Of a stretch of DNA of 64,000 nucleotides, positions 52,648-60,189 are shown piece by piece; the stretch's first letter is position 1, and the number at the start of each line of letters is the position of its first letter. The notes under the pieces were generated by a model that saw nothing but the letters and a program-made list of their open reading frames with translations, did no database searches and was not told the DNA's origin. Both the position numbers and the translations under genes were made by a program. Source of the DNA: CAZISM01 sp964541895 (GTDB taxonomy: Bacteria > Zhuqueibacterota > Zhuqueibacteria > Residuimicrobiales > Residuimicrobiaceae); the NCBI GenBank assembly GCA_964541895.1, contig CAZISM010000010.1, positions 15,588 through 79,587 of the forward strand, written 5' to 3'.

Positions 52648-53400
52648 ATGACACAATCTATCGCTGCCAATGTCGTGCTGGGCGCAGAGGTCGAGCTCGG
52701 CGAGTTCGTCGTTGTTGAAGAGAATGTTCAGATCGGCAGCCAATGCCGCATCGGCCACCATGTGGTCATTCACGCCGGCACGATCATCGGCGACAACGTG
52801 CGCATCGATGCCAACACGGTCGTCGGCAAACAGCCGCTGCGCAGCAAACGCAGCATTTTCAAGGACGACAAGGCGCTGGCGCCGGCCAAAATCGGCAACA
52901 ACTGCATGTTCGGCGCCCAGGTAGTGGTGTACGCCGGCTGTGAAATCGGCGACAACGTGCTCGTCGCCGACGGCGCGGCGGTACGGGAAAATGTGCAAGT
53001 GGGCGAGTTCACCATCATCGGCCGCAACGCTACGGTGGAAAATTTCTGCACCATCGGCAAAAAGTGCAAGCTGGAAACCAATTGCTACATCACGGCCTAT
53101 TCCGAGGTGGGCGATTACTGTTTTATTGCGCCGGGGGTGCACACCACCAATGACAATTTCCTCGGCCGCACCCAGGAGCGTTTCAACCACTTCAAAGGCG
53201 TGACCATTAAAAAGGGCGGTCGCATCGGCGGCGGCGCCGTCATTCTGCCCGGCAAGGTCATCGGCGAAGATGCGGTGGTGGCGGCCGGAGCGGTCGTGAC
53301 CCGCGATGTGGCGCCCCGCACCATCGTCGTCGGCAGCCCGGCTAAATATCTCCGTGATGTGCCCAGGGAACAGCTGCTGGAGGAGCAGGGGTGGGAGTGA
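52648..53400 (+). CDS. Left-handed beta-helix acyltransferase (sugar N/O-acetyltransferase-like)
   Basis: 250 residues made almost entirely of hexapeptide repeats ([LIV]GXXXX), for example VQIGSQCRIGHHVVIHAGTI, VRIDANTVVG and KGGRIGGGAVILPGKVIGED, with the C-terminal cap VVGSPAKYLRDVP. This is the LpxA/WlbB-like fold; trimers transfer an acetyl or acyl group from a CoA or ACP donor. The catalytic His is likely in the ITAYSEVGDYCFIAPGVHTTND turn. The ATG follows GGAG by seven bases. Located after Wzz in the polysaccharide region, it probably acetylates an amino sugar of a nucleotide-sugar precursor. LpxA itself is unlikely because no lipid A genes are near. Confidence 0.8.
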   Translation: MTQSIAANVVLGAEVELGEFVVVEENVQIGSQCRIGHHVVIHAGTIIGDNVRIDANTVVGKQPLRSKRSIFKDDKALAPAKIGNNCMFGAQVVVYAGCEIGDNVLVADGAAVRENVQVGEFTIIGRNATVENFCTIGKKCKLETNCYITAYSEVGDYCFIAPGVHTTNDNFLGRTQERFNHFKGVTIKKGGRIGGGAVILPGKVIGEDAVVAAGAVVTRDVAPRTIVVGSPAKYLRDVPREQLLEEQGWE

Positions 53401-53544
53401 GCAGGGACGTTTCGAAAGGCGCTTTCATTTTCATTGTTCAATTATTTCGATCAGGCATGTACGGTGTATGTCCGCTGAATCCTGTTATCCTGTCCCCCCG
53501 TTCTGACTGGTCAGATCCAAATTATACTAATTTCAGGAATGGTC

Positions 53545-56500
53545 ATGAAAAGAATAATCTGTTCCCTGGTGCTGTTGTGCAGCGCGGTAGTGTTCGGGCA
53601 ATCCGAATCCCGTCTGCTGCGGTTTCCTGCGATTCATCAGAATCAAATCGTCTTTACCTATGCCGGCGATCTCTACACCGTTGATCAAAAGGGCGGCATG
53701 GCCCGCCGTTTGACCAGCCACGACGGCTTTGAGATGTTTGCCCGTTTTTCGCCGGATGGCCAATGGATCGCCTTTACCGGCCAGTACGACGGCAACACCG
53801 AGGTGTTTCTCATGCCCAGTCAGGGCGGCGAACCCAAGCGGCTGACCTTTACCGCCACGCTGGGCCGGGACGATGTCTCCGATCGCATGGGGCCCAACAA
53901 CATCGTCATGGGCTGGACACCGGACGGGAAAAAGATCGTCTTTCGGTCCCGCAAAGAGAGCTTTAATCCCTTTATCGCCAAACTGTACACGGTGGAAAAA
54001 ACCGGCGGCCTGGCCGAGCCGTTACCGCTGCCGCGCGGCGGCTTTTGCTCCTATTCGCCGGACGGTCGGCAGTTGGTTTACAACCGCGTTTTTCGCGAAT
54101 TCCGTACCTGGAAACGGTATCGCGGCGGCATGGCCGACGACCTCTGGCTCTATGATTTCAACACCCGCAAAACGGAGAATCTCACGCAAAACGCCGGCCA
54201 GGATATCATCCCCATGTGGCACGGCCGCAAAATCTATTTTCTGTCCGATCGCGATGAACTGAAACGGATGAATCTGTATGTGTACGATCTGGACGGCAAA
54301 AGCACCAGAGGCCTTACTCGGTTTAAGGACTATGACTGCAAGTTCCCGTCCCTGGGCGCCGATGCCATCGTGTTCGAAAACGGCGGTTATATTTATCGTT
54401 TTGACCTGCAGAGCGAAAAGGTCGAACAGGTGCACATACAGATCGCCAATGATGTAGTGTCCGGCCGCCAGGATATCAAGGCCGTCGGCGAGCAGGTCCA
54501 GTCCGCCGGCCTCTCGCCGGATGGCAAGCGGGCGCTGTTTTCCGCTCATGGCGATGTCTTCACCGTTCCGGCCAAGTACGGCGCCACCCGCAACCTCACC
54601 GCCACCTCCGGCACACACGAACGCGACGCACAGTGGTCGCCCGATGCAAGTCGCGTTGCCTATATTTCAGACCAGAGCGGCGAGGATGAGATTTATGTTG
54701 TGGCCCAGAACGGCGCCGCACCGGCCGTACAAATCACCCATAAGGAAACCACCTACAAATATGCCATGGTCTGGTCGCCGGACAGCAAAAAAATCATGTG
54801 GGCTGACCGCCGGCAGCGCCTGCGCTATGTTGACGTGGAAGCCGGGACCATCAAAGAGGTGGCCCAGTCCGCCCGCTTTGAAATCCGCGATTATGTCTGG
54901 TCGCCGGACAGCAGGTGGATCGCCTATGCCAGGCCCGAAGAAAAGGGCATGACCAAAGTCCATCTCTACAGCCTGGAATCCGGAACCACGTACGGCGTCA
55001 CCGACGGCTGGTACGATTCCTACAACCCCTGCTTCAGCAGCGACGGCCGTTATCTGTTTTTTGTTTCCGATCGGGATTTCAATCCGATCTACAGTCAGAC
55101 CGAATGGAATCATGCCTACCGCGATATGGCGCGCATATATCTGATCGCGCTGGCCAAAGCGGTGAAATCGCCCTTTGAGCCCAGGAGCGACGAAGTGGCG
55201 TTCAAAAAAGAAGAGGCGAAAAAAGAGGATAAAAAAGCCGAAGCGGTTGTGGTCAAGGTGGACGGCGACGGTTTGCAGGAGCGGATCGCCGGCTTGCCCA
55301 TCACTCCGGCCAATTACGGCCGGTTGACCTCTCTCGGCGATGTGATATATTATATTCGCACCGGCAGCAAGGATGAAAAACCGAGATTTCTTTCCTACAA
55401 TTTTACCACGCTGAAAGAGACCGATCTCGGCCAGGCGGATCGTTATACGGTGAGTGCGGACGGAAAGAAAATGCTGGTCTTGCAGAACAAAGCCTATGCC
55501 ATCATCGATCCGCCGGCGGCGGCGGTGGAGATCAAGGAAAAACTGGATCTGAGCCAGATGGAGGTTCGCCTGGACCGCCAGGCCGAATGGGCGCAGATCT
55601 TTCAGGAGTGCTGGCGGCAGATGCGGGAATTTTTCTATGCGCCCAACATGCACGGCGTCGACTGGCCGGCCATGCGGGAAAAATATGGCAGCCTGTTGCC
55701 GTTTGTCCGCCATCGAGCTGATTTGACTTATGTTTTGGGTGAGATGGTCGGCGAACTGAACGTCGGTCATGCCTATGTCGGCGGCGGTGATATGCCGCAG
55801 CCGCGGCGCATCCCTCTGGGACTGCTGGGTGCCGAGCTGAAACGTGATGCCAAAAGCGGCTATTATCGCATCGGCCGCATTCTCAACGGCCATAACTGGA
55901 ATCAGCGACAGCGCTCGCCGCTGACGGAAATCGGCGTTGATGTTCGAGCCGAGGATTATGTGCTGGCGATCGACGGCCGCTCTACGCGTACGATGACTGA
56001 TCCTTATGAAGCGCTGGTCAACACCGCCGGTCGTCAGGTGCGATTGACCGTCAACAGCAAGCCGGATACGGCCGGGCAGCGGCAGGTGATCGTGGTGCCC
56101 ATCAGCGACGAGTCCGAATTGTACTATGCGGATTGGGTGCAGAAAAACATCGACAAGGTGAGCGGGGCGACGCAGGGCCGTGTCGGCTATATTCATGTGC
56201 CGGACATGGGCACAAGCGGTCTCAACGAGTTTGTCAAACAGTTCTATCCGCAGTTGCAGAAAAAGGCGCTGATCATAGATGTGCGCGGCAATGGCGGCGG
56301 CAATGTCTCGCCCATGCTGATCGAACGGTTGCGGCGGGAAATCACCATGATAGAAATCGCCCGCAACACGATTCCGTCCACAGAGCCGTACCAGATGATC
56401 TGGGGTCCCAAGGTCTGCCTGATCGACGAATTTTCCGCTTCGGACGGCGATCTGTTCCCCTATCAGTTCAAGCAGCTGAACATGGGCAAGCTGATCGGCA

Positions 56501-56781
56501 AACGTACCTGGGGCGGCGTCGTCGGCATTCGCGGCACCCTGCCGTTGCTGGACGGCGGTTATCTGAACCGGCCGGAATTCTCCCGCTATGACCTGGTCGG
56601 CAAAGAGTGGGTTATTGAAGGAACGGGCGTGGAACCGGACATCTATGTCGATAACGACCCGGCAACCGAGTACAGCGGCGTGGATCAACAATTGAACAGG
56701 GCCATCGAGGTCATTCTGGACGAGCTCAGGACGGCAGAGAAAAACATCCCAGCGGCGCCGCCGTATCCGAAAAAGAACTAG
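53545..56781 (+). CDS. Tricorn-type S41 protease, secreted
   Basis: 1078 residues from the ATG at 53545, where the Sec signal begins (MKRIICSLVLLCSAVVFGQ). Domains follow tricorn order: a TolB-like beta-propeller (about 20-310), a second propeller (about 320-530, with repeated WSPD motifs such as QWSPDASRVAYIS and VWSPDSKKIMW), a charged linker, the C1 helical domain (about 680-760), a PDZ domain (about 770-860) and the C2 tail-protease core. The nucleophile region is LIDEFSASDGDLFPY with Ser966 followed by Asp, as in the archaeal enzyme; an upstream GYIHVPDMGTSGLNEF matches the oxyanion region. It degrades oligopeptides. Here it is probably periplasmic or secreted and has no evident link to the flanking polysaccharide genes. 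Confidence 0.92.
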   Translation: MKRIICSLVLLCSAVVFGQSESRLLRFPAIHQNQIVFTYAGDLYTVDQKGGMARRLTSHDGFEMFARFSPDGQWIAFTGQYDGNTEVFLMPSQGGEPKRLTFTATLGRDDVSDRMGPNNIVMGWTPDGKKIVFRSRKESFNPFIAKLYTVEKTGGLAEPLPLPRGGFCSYSPDGRQLVYNRVFREFRTWKRYRGGMADDLWLYDFNTRKTENLTQNAGQDIIPMWHGRKIYFLSDRDELKRMNLYVYDLDGKSTRGLTRFKDYDCKFPSLGADAIVFENGGYIYRFDLQSEKVEQVHIQIANDVVSGRQDIKAVGEQVQSAGLSPDGKRALFSAHGDVFTVPAKYGATRNLTATSGTHERDAQWSPDASRVAYISDQSGEDEIYVVAQNGAAPAVQITHKETTYKYAMVWSPDSKKIMWADRRQRLRYVDVEAGTIKEVAQSARFEIRDYVWSPDSRWIAYARPEEKGMTKVHLYSLESGTTYGVTDGWYDSYNPCFSSDGRYLFFVSDRDFNPIYSQTEWNHAYRDMARIYLIALAKAVKSPFEPRSDEVAFKKEEAKKEDKKAEAVVVKVDGDGLQERIAGLPITPANYGRLTSLGDVIYYIRTGSKDEKPRFLSYNFTTLKETDLGQADRYTVSADGKKMLVLQNKAYAIIDPPAAAVEIKEKLDLSQMEVRLDRQAEWAQIFQECWRQMREFFYAPNMHGVDWPAMREKYGSLLPFVRHRADLTYVLGEMVGELNVGHAYVGGGDMPQPRRIPLGLLGAELKRDAKSGYYRIGRILNGHNWNQRQRSPLTEIGVDVRAEDYVLAIDGRSTRTMTDPYEALVNTAGRQVRLTVNSKPDTAGQRQVIVVPISDESELYYADWVQKNIDKVSGATQGRVGYIHVPDMGTSGLNEFVKQFYPQLQKKALIIDVRGNGGGNVSPMLIERLRREITMIEIARNTIPSTEPYQMIWGPKVCLIDEFSASDGDLFPYQFKQLNMGKLIGKRTWGGVVGIRGTLPLLDGGYLNRPEFSRYDLVGKEWVIEGTGVEPDIYVDNDPATEYSGVDQQLNRAIEVILDELRTAEKNIPAAPPYPKKN

Positions 56782-56799
56782 AAAGGGTGGAACCGGATC

Positions 56800-57873
56800 T
56801 TGAAGAACACTATCGTTACCATTGTCGGCGCCAGACCGCAATTTATCAAAGCCGCACCGGTGTCGCGGGCCCTGCGCGAGCACTGTACGGAATTCCTGGT
56901 GCATACCGGTCAGCATTACGATACCAATATGTCGCAGCTTTTTTTCGACGAACTGGGCATTCCGGCACCTGATGTTAACCTGGAAATCGGTTCAGGTCCG
57001 CACGGGCAGCAGACCGGTCACATGCTCACCGCGGTTGAAAAGGTGCTGCAGAGAGAAAAGCCGGATCTAGTCATGGTTTACGGCGACACCAATTCCACCC
57101 TCGCCGGAGCGATCGCGGCTGCAAAAATGAACATCCCCATCGCCCATGTGGAAGCCGGATTGCGCAGTTTTAATTCCTTGATGCCGGAAGAGATCAACCG
57201 GGTGTTGACCGATCGCATTTCCAATCTCCTGTTCTGTCCGACCGCTACGGCGGTCAAGCATCTGGCCGCAGAGGGTATTACCGAAGGCGTGCACTTGACC
57301 GGCGATGTGATGTACGATGCGGCGCTCCATTTTGCCGAACAGGCGCGGGTTAAATCGCGGATTCTGCAAGCGCTGAAATTGGCGGCCAGGAGTTTTGTTC
57401 TGGCTACGGTTCACAGGGCGCAAAACACTGATGAGGCGCAGATCCTGCAACGGATCGTGGAAGCCATGCTGGCCAGCGGCAAGACCATTGTCTTTCCCGT
57501 GCATCCGCGCACGCGCGGTTTTCTGCAGAAATATGGCTTGCTGGAGCGATTGAGTCAACAGGAACGGATTCGCCTCATCGAGCCGGTGGGTTATCTGGAT
57601 ATGATTCAACTGGAACAGGCGGCGGAGCGCATTCTTACCGATTCCGGCGGTGTGCAAAAAGAGGCCTATTTTTTCAAAACGCCCTGTATCACCATGCGCG
57701 ATGAGACCGAATGGACCGAGACGGTAATGGACGGGTGGAATCTTTTAGTCGGCACGGACCGGGAAAAAATTTTACAGGGCCTGGTGGAATTTCAGCCGCA
57801 GCAGAATCAGAACAACCATTACGGCGACGGCCATGCGGGGGAGAAAATTGCAGAGCTGTTACAGAAGGATTGA
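56800..57873 (+). CDS. wecB: UDP-N-acetylglucosamine 2-epimerase (non-hydrolysing)
   Basis: 357 residues starting at TTG 56800 with GAAAGGGTGG upstream; no ATG gives the conserved N-terminus. Family marks: TIVGARPQFIKAAPV (4-18), HTGQHYDTNMSQLFFDEL, VYGDTNST (catalytic Asp), HVEAGLRS (Glu), PEEINR (Glu), ATVHRAQN (His) and a late TDSGGVQKEA substrate loop. It interconverts UDP-GlcNAc and UDP-ManNAc in the cytoplasm, feeding ManNAc or ManNAcA into a surface polysaccharide. It is 18 bases after the tricorn gene but functionally belongs with the acetyltransferase and export genes. Confidence 0.92.
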   Translation: MKNTIVTIVGARPQFIKAAPVSRALREHCTEFLVHTGQHYDTNMSQLFFDELGIPAPDVNLEIGSGPHGQQTGHMLTAVEKVLQREKPDLVMVYGDTNSTLAGAIAAAKMNIPIAHVEAGLRSFNSLMPEEINRVLTDRISNLLFCPTATAVKHLAAEGITEGVHLTGDVMYDAALHFAEQARVKSRILQALKLAARSFVLATVHRAQNTDEAQILQRIVEAMLASGKTIVFPVHPRTRGFLQKYGLLERLSQQERIRLIEPVGYLDMIQLEQAAERILTDSGGVQKEAYFFKTPCITMRDETEWTETVMDGWNLLVGTDREKILQGLVEFQPQQNQNNHYGDGHAGEKIAELLQKD

Positions 57874-57933
57874 TTGATGCGCGGCTGTTCCTTGTTATCC
57901 ATTCAATTTACCTGTCAAGGCCCATCAGCTAAT

Positions 57934-58004
57934 AGATCCTTCGTCGCCAGAAAATAATTAGCGACGGTGTCGCACTCACTGCATCTGGCGACTCAGGATG
58001 ACAC
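57934..58004 (-). repeat. 71-bp dispersed hairpin element, copy 2
   Basis: Read on the reverse strand it has outer arms ATCCT and AGGAT, unpaired GA on both sides, and inner arms GTCGCCAG and CTGGCGAC. It has the same length as copy 1 at 32798-32868. Compared with that copy a G-C pair becomes C-G in the outer stem and an A-T pair becomes G-C in the inner stem. Confidence 0.8.
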
Positions 58005-58050
58005 GGGTTATGTGGGTTTGTTAAAAGATTGACTACAGCGCTTGTAACAA

Positions 58051-58095
58051 TGTCATCCTGAGCCCCGCGTTTTTTGCGGGGCGAAGGATCTGTGC
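58051..58095 (+). repeat. Short variant of the same hairpin element, copy 3
   Basis: Outer arms ATCCT and AGGAT, GA on both sides, inner stem GCCCCGC (58062-58068) with GCGGGGC and a T-rich loop. The inner stem sequence is fully different from copies 1 and 2, but the architecture is the same. The T-run is in the loop, so it is not a standard terminator. Confidence 0.75.
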
Positions 58096-58143
58096 GCGCA
58101 CGAATTCCTGCCAAGCGATTTTTCTTGGGCAGCCATCTCTTCC

Positions 58144-58207
58144 TGATCGCCCGGGGATTGTTTCCCCTGGCGGAACCTGGGATCGGGTATCTGCCCGAGG
58201 CACACCA
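58144..58207 (-). repeat. Double-hairpin dispersed element, copy 2
   Basis: The reverse complement reads CTCGGGCAGATACCCGAT, then a GGTTCC linker, then GCCAGGGGAAACAATCCCCGGGCGATC. It matches the order and much of the sequence of 15892-15953. The second hairpin has one A-G mismatch here that is paired in copy 1. Confidence 0.7.
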
Positions 58208-58235
58208 GATTGATGACACAAGCAAACGCTCTCTA

Positions 58236-59879
58236 TTATTTAAAAACAGCCGTGACTTCTGCCGATTCCTTGAATCCATAACGGATCGCTTTGGCGCGCA
58301 GGGTCGCGGGTCGGGGCAGGATCAGGGGCTTGTGGTACAGCCGCCAGTGCGGTTTGGGACCCGTCTCTGTGGTGTAAACGATCGAAGCGCCTTTGGTTGT
58401 GCAGGACAATTTTATTTTTTTTCCTTTCTTCCATTCTCCGCCAGCCGGTTTCAGTAACGGCGTCTGCGTCAGCGGCTGAACGCCTGCCGGCCACATCGAG
58501 TTGACCATCTCCTGCTCCGGAATATCTCCCATATCGTGAATGCGTTTGCGCCAGCGCCGGCATTCGTCACGCAACCGCTGCAGCTCTGCCTGAAAGAGCG
58601 GATTAGCCGCCAGATTGTTTATTTCGTGCGGATCCTGCTGTGTGTCGTACAGCTCCTCCACGGGTTTGCCGGCGCTGAAAAACAGTTTCTGCGCTCCGGA
58701 TAATTGACCTTCCGCATGCAATCGACGCCACTCTTTCATGGTCGGCATTTCGTCCATGTATTCGATGTGCTGGGCATACGGTTTTTCCGGCTGCAGGTTG
58801 TGGATGTATTTAAAACGGTGGTCGCGTACTGCGCGGATGTAATCATAGGTTTCATCCATGCGATCGCGGGCAGCATGGACGTAGCGTCGCGGCCCGCTCT
58901 CCTGTTCGCCGAGAAAAGCCTTTCCCTGCATATGGCGGGGGATGTCAACGCCGGCCAGGGACAGCACGGTGGGAGCAAAATCGACAAAACTGACCAGTCG
59001 GTCGGTTACGCGGCCTGATGTCAGCCTGCCCGGCCAGTGAATGAGCAACGGCACTTGCAGACCCGAATCGTAGAGCCAGCGTTTACCCCGGGGCAGTCCA
59101 CGACCATTGTCGCCGAAAATAAAAACAATGGTGTTTTCCGCCAGACCATCCTGTTCCAGTTCTGTCAGACGGCGGCCGATTTGCCGGTCGGCTTCGGCGA
59201 TATTGTCGTAATAGCGCGCCAGATCGTTGCGCACAACCGGAGTGTCCGGATAGTAGGGCGGCAGGACTATTTTCGCCGGATCGGTCACTGCTTTTTTGTC
59301 CAGCGGCATGCGGATCTGGCTTTCATGCGTTATGGTATGGTTTATGATGGCAAAGAAGGGTTGGCCTGCGTCGCGATTTCGCCAGTGTGCGCCGGCACGG
59401 TTGTCATCCCAGATGGATACGGGTTCGCCGAACTGGTAATCGTTCTTGACATCGTTACAGCAGTAATAGCCGGCGCGACGCAGATATTCGGCGAAATGTT
59501 TGACCTGCACCGGCGGCACCGCTTCGTACGGTTTGGGCAGCCAGGGGAAATTTTTCGCTTTGGTGCGCATATGGTGGGTGCCGATGCTGTTGGAGTACAT
59601 ACCGGTGGCCAGGCAGGCGCGGCTGGGCGCACATACCCCGGAAACGGAGAAACAATGGGTGTAGCGGATTGCTGTGGCGGCAAAGCGATCGATGTTGGGT
59701 GTATCGGCCACCGGGTCGCCGTAGCAACCCAGATCCGGACAGATATCCTCCAGGGTCAACCAGAGGATGTTGGGTCGATGCGCGGTTAACGCCGGCAATC
59801 GGCCGGGCAGGAATGCTGCGGCTGTGGCTGTGGCGGCGGTCGAGATAAAACGGCGGCGACTGATCTGGCTATGGCCCAT
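58236..59879 (-). CDS. Exported sulfatase with C-terminal chitobiase-like domain
   Basis: 547 residues; the ATG at 59879 follows AAGGAG. A twin-arginine signal (SRRRFISTAATATAAAFLPG) precedes the alkaline-phosphatase-like sulfatase domain: RPNILWLTLEDICPDLGCYGD (metal-binding Asp), the formylglycine signature CAPSR (Cys83), then GTHHMR, and a distal IFIFGDNGRGLPRGK metal site. Cys83 would need conversion by a formylglycine-generating enzyme or anaerobic SME, not seen here. The last about 75 residues (GEWKKGKKIKLSCTTKGASIVYTT) look like a Fn3-associated/CHB_HEX_C beta-sandwich. It desulfates external glycans and, together with the lyase- and sialidase-like proteins, suggests use of sulfated polysaccharide. 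Confidence 0.9.
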   Translation of the reverse strand: MGHSQISRRRFISTAATATAAAFLPGRLPALTAHRPNILWLTLEDICPDLGCYGDPVADTPNIDRFAATAIRYTHCFSVSGVCAPSRACLATGMYSNSIGTHHMRTKAKNFPWLPKPYEAVPPVQVKHFAEYLRRAGYYCCNDVKNDYQFGEPVSIWDDNRAGAHWRNRDAGQPFFAIINHTITHESQIRMPLDKKAVTDPAKIVLPPYYPDTPVVRNDLARYYDNIAEADRQIGRRLTELEQDGLAENTIVFIFGDNGRGLPRGKRWLYDSGLQVPLLIHWPGRLTSGRVTDRLVSFVDFAPTVLSLAGVDIPRHMQGKAFLGEQESGPRRYVHAARDRMDETYDYIRAVRDHRFKYIHNLQPEKPYAQHIEYMDEMPTMKEWRRLHAEGQLSGAQKLFFSAGKPVEELYDTQQDPHEINNLAANPLFQAELQRLRDECRRWRKRIHDMGDIPEQEMVNSMWPAGVQPLTQTPLLKPAGGEWKKGKKIKLSCTTKGASIVYTTETGPKPHWRLYHKPLILPRPATLRAKAIRYGFKESAEVTAVFK

Positions 59880-60189
59880 TTTTTGCTCCTTCTTGTTGTC
59901 TGGAGTGGTTCAGGATATGTAAAGTAATGAAATTGATTAAATTATTTACATCTATGCAAAGCAAGAACCGTAGAGTCGAATTCACTATTGTTTTATAAAT
60001 ATACAATATTGACGTCATGAAGCAAGCCCTTTCTTCAGGCCAGACAGTTTTAACTTGACAAAATACAAATAAATGCGTAAAGTATTTATTAATCTATAGC
60101 TAGAGTAAGTAACCGCGCAAAAATCGCCTGGCAGCAATTACAAGAATGAAATTCGGAACAATTTGAAACAGCTGAATTCATACAACACA
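59880..60189. other. Divergent intergenic region
   Basis: 310 AT-rich bases between the sulfatase (reverse) and the Wzi-like gene (forward). It contains the forward promoter at 60055-60083. No clear reverse promoter, operator or small gene was found. Confidence 0.5.
60055..60083 (+). promoter_or_regulatory. Sigma-70-type promoter upstream of the Wzi-like gene
   Basis: A consensus TTGACA (60055-60060), 17-base spacer and TAAAGT (60078-60083, 4/6). The leader to the ATG at 60190 is about 100 bases. Confidence 0.55.

Larger units (their letters stand above)
57874..58235. other. Convergent intergenic region packed with dispersed repeat elements
   Basis: 362 bases between convergent genes wecB and the sulfatase. 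It contains in order: the 71-bp hairpin element (57934-58004, inverted), its short variant (58051-58095) and a double-hairpin element (58144-58207, inverted). No gene or standard terminator was recognised; the elements may end both transcripts. Confidence 0.7.

Noticed and set aside
54667..56916. 749-codon open frame on the reverse strand opposite the tricorn gene
   Set aside because: It lies wholly antisense to a clearly conserved protease, and its translation is low in normal motif content (rich in His, Gln and Arg). It is an artefact of GC-rich codon usage.
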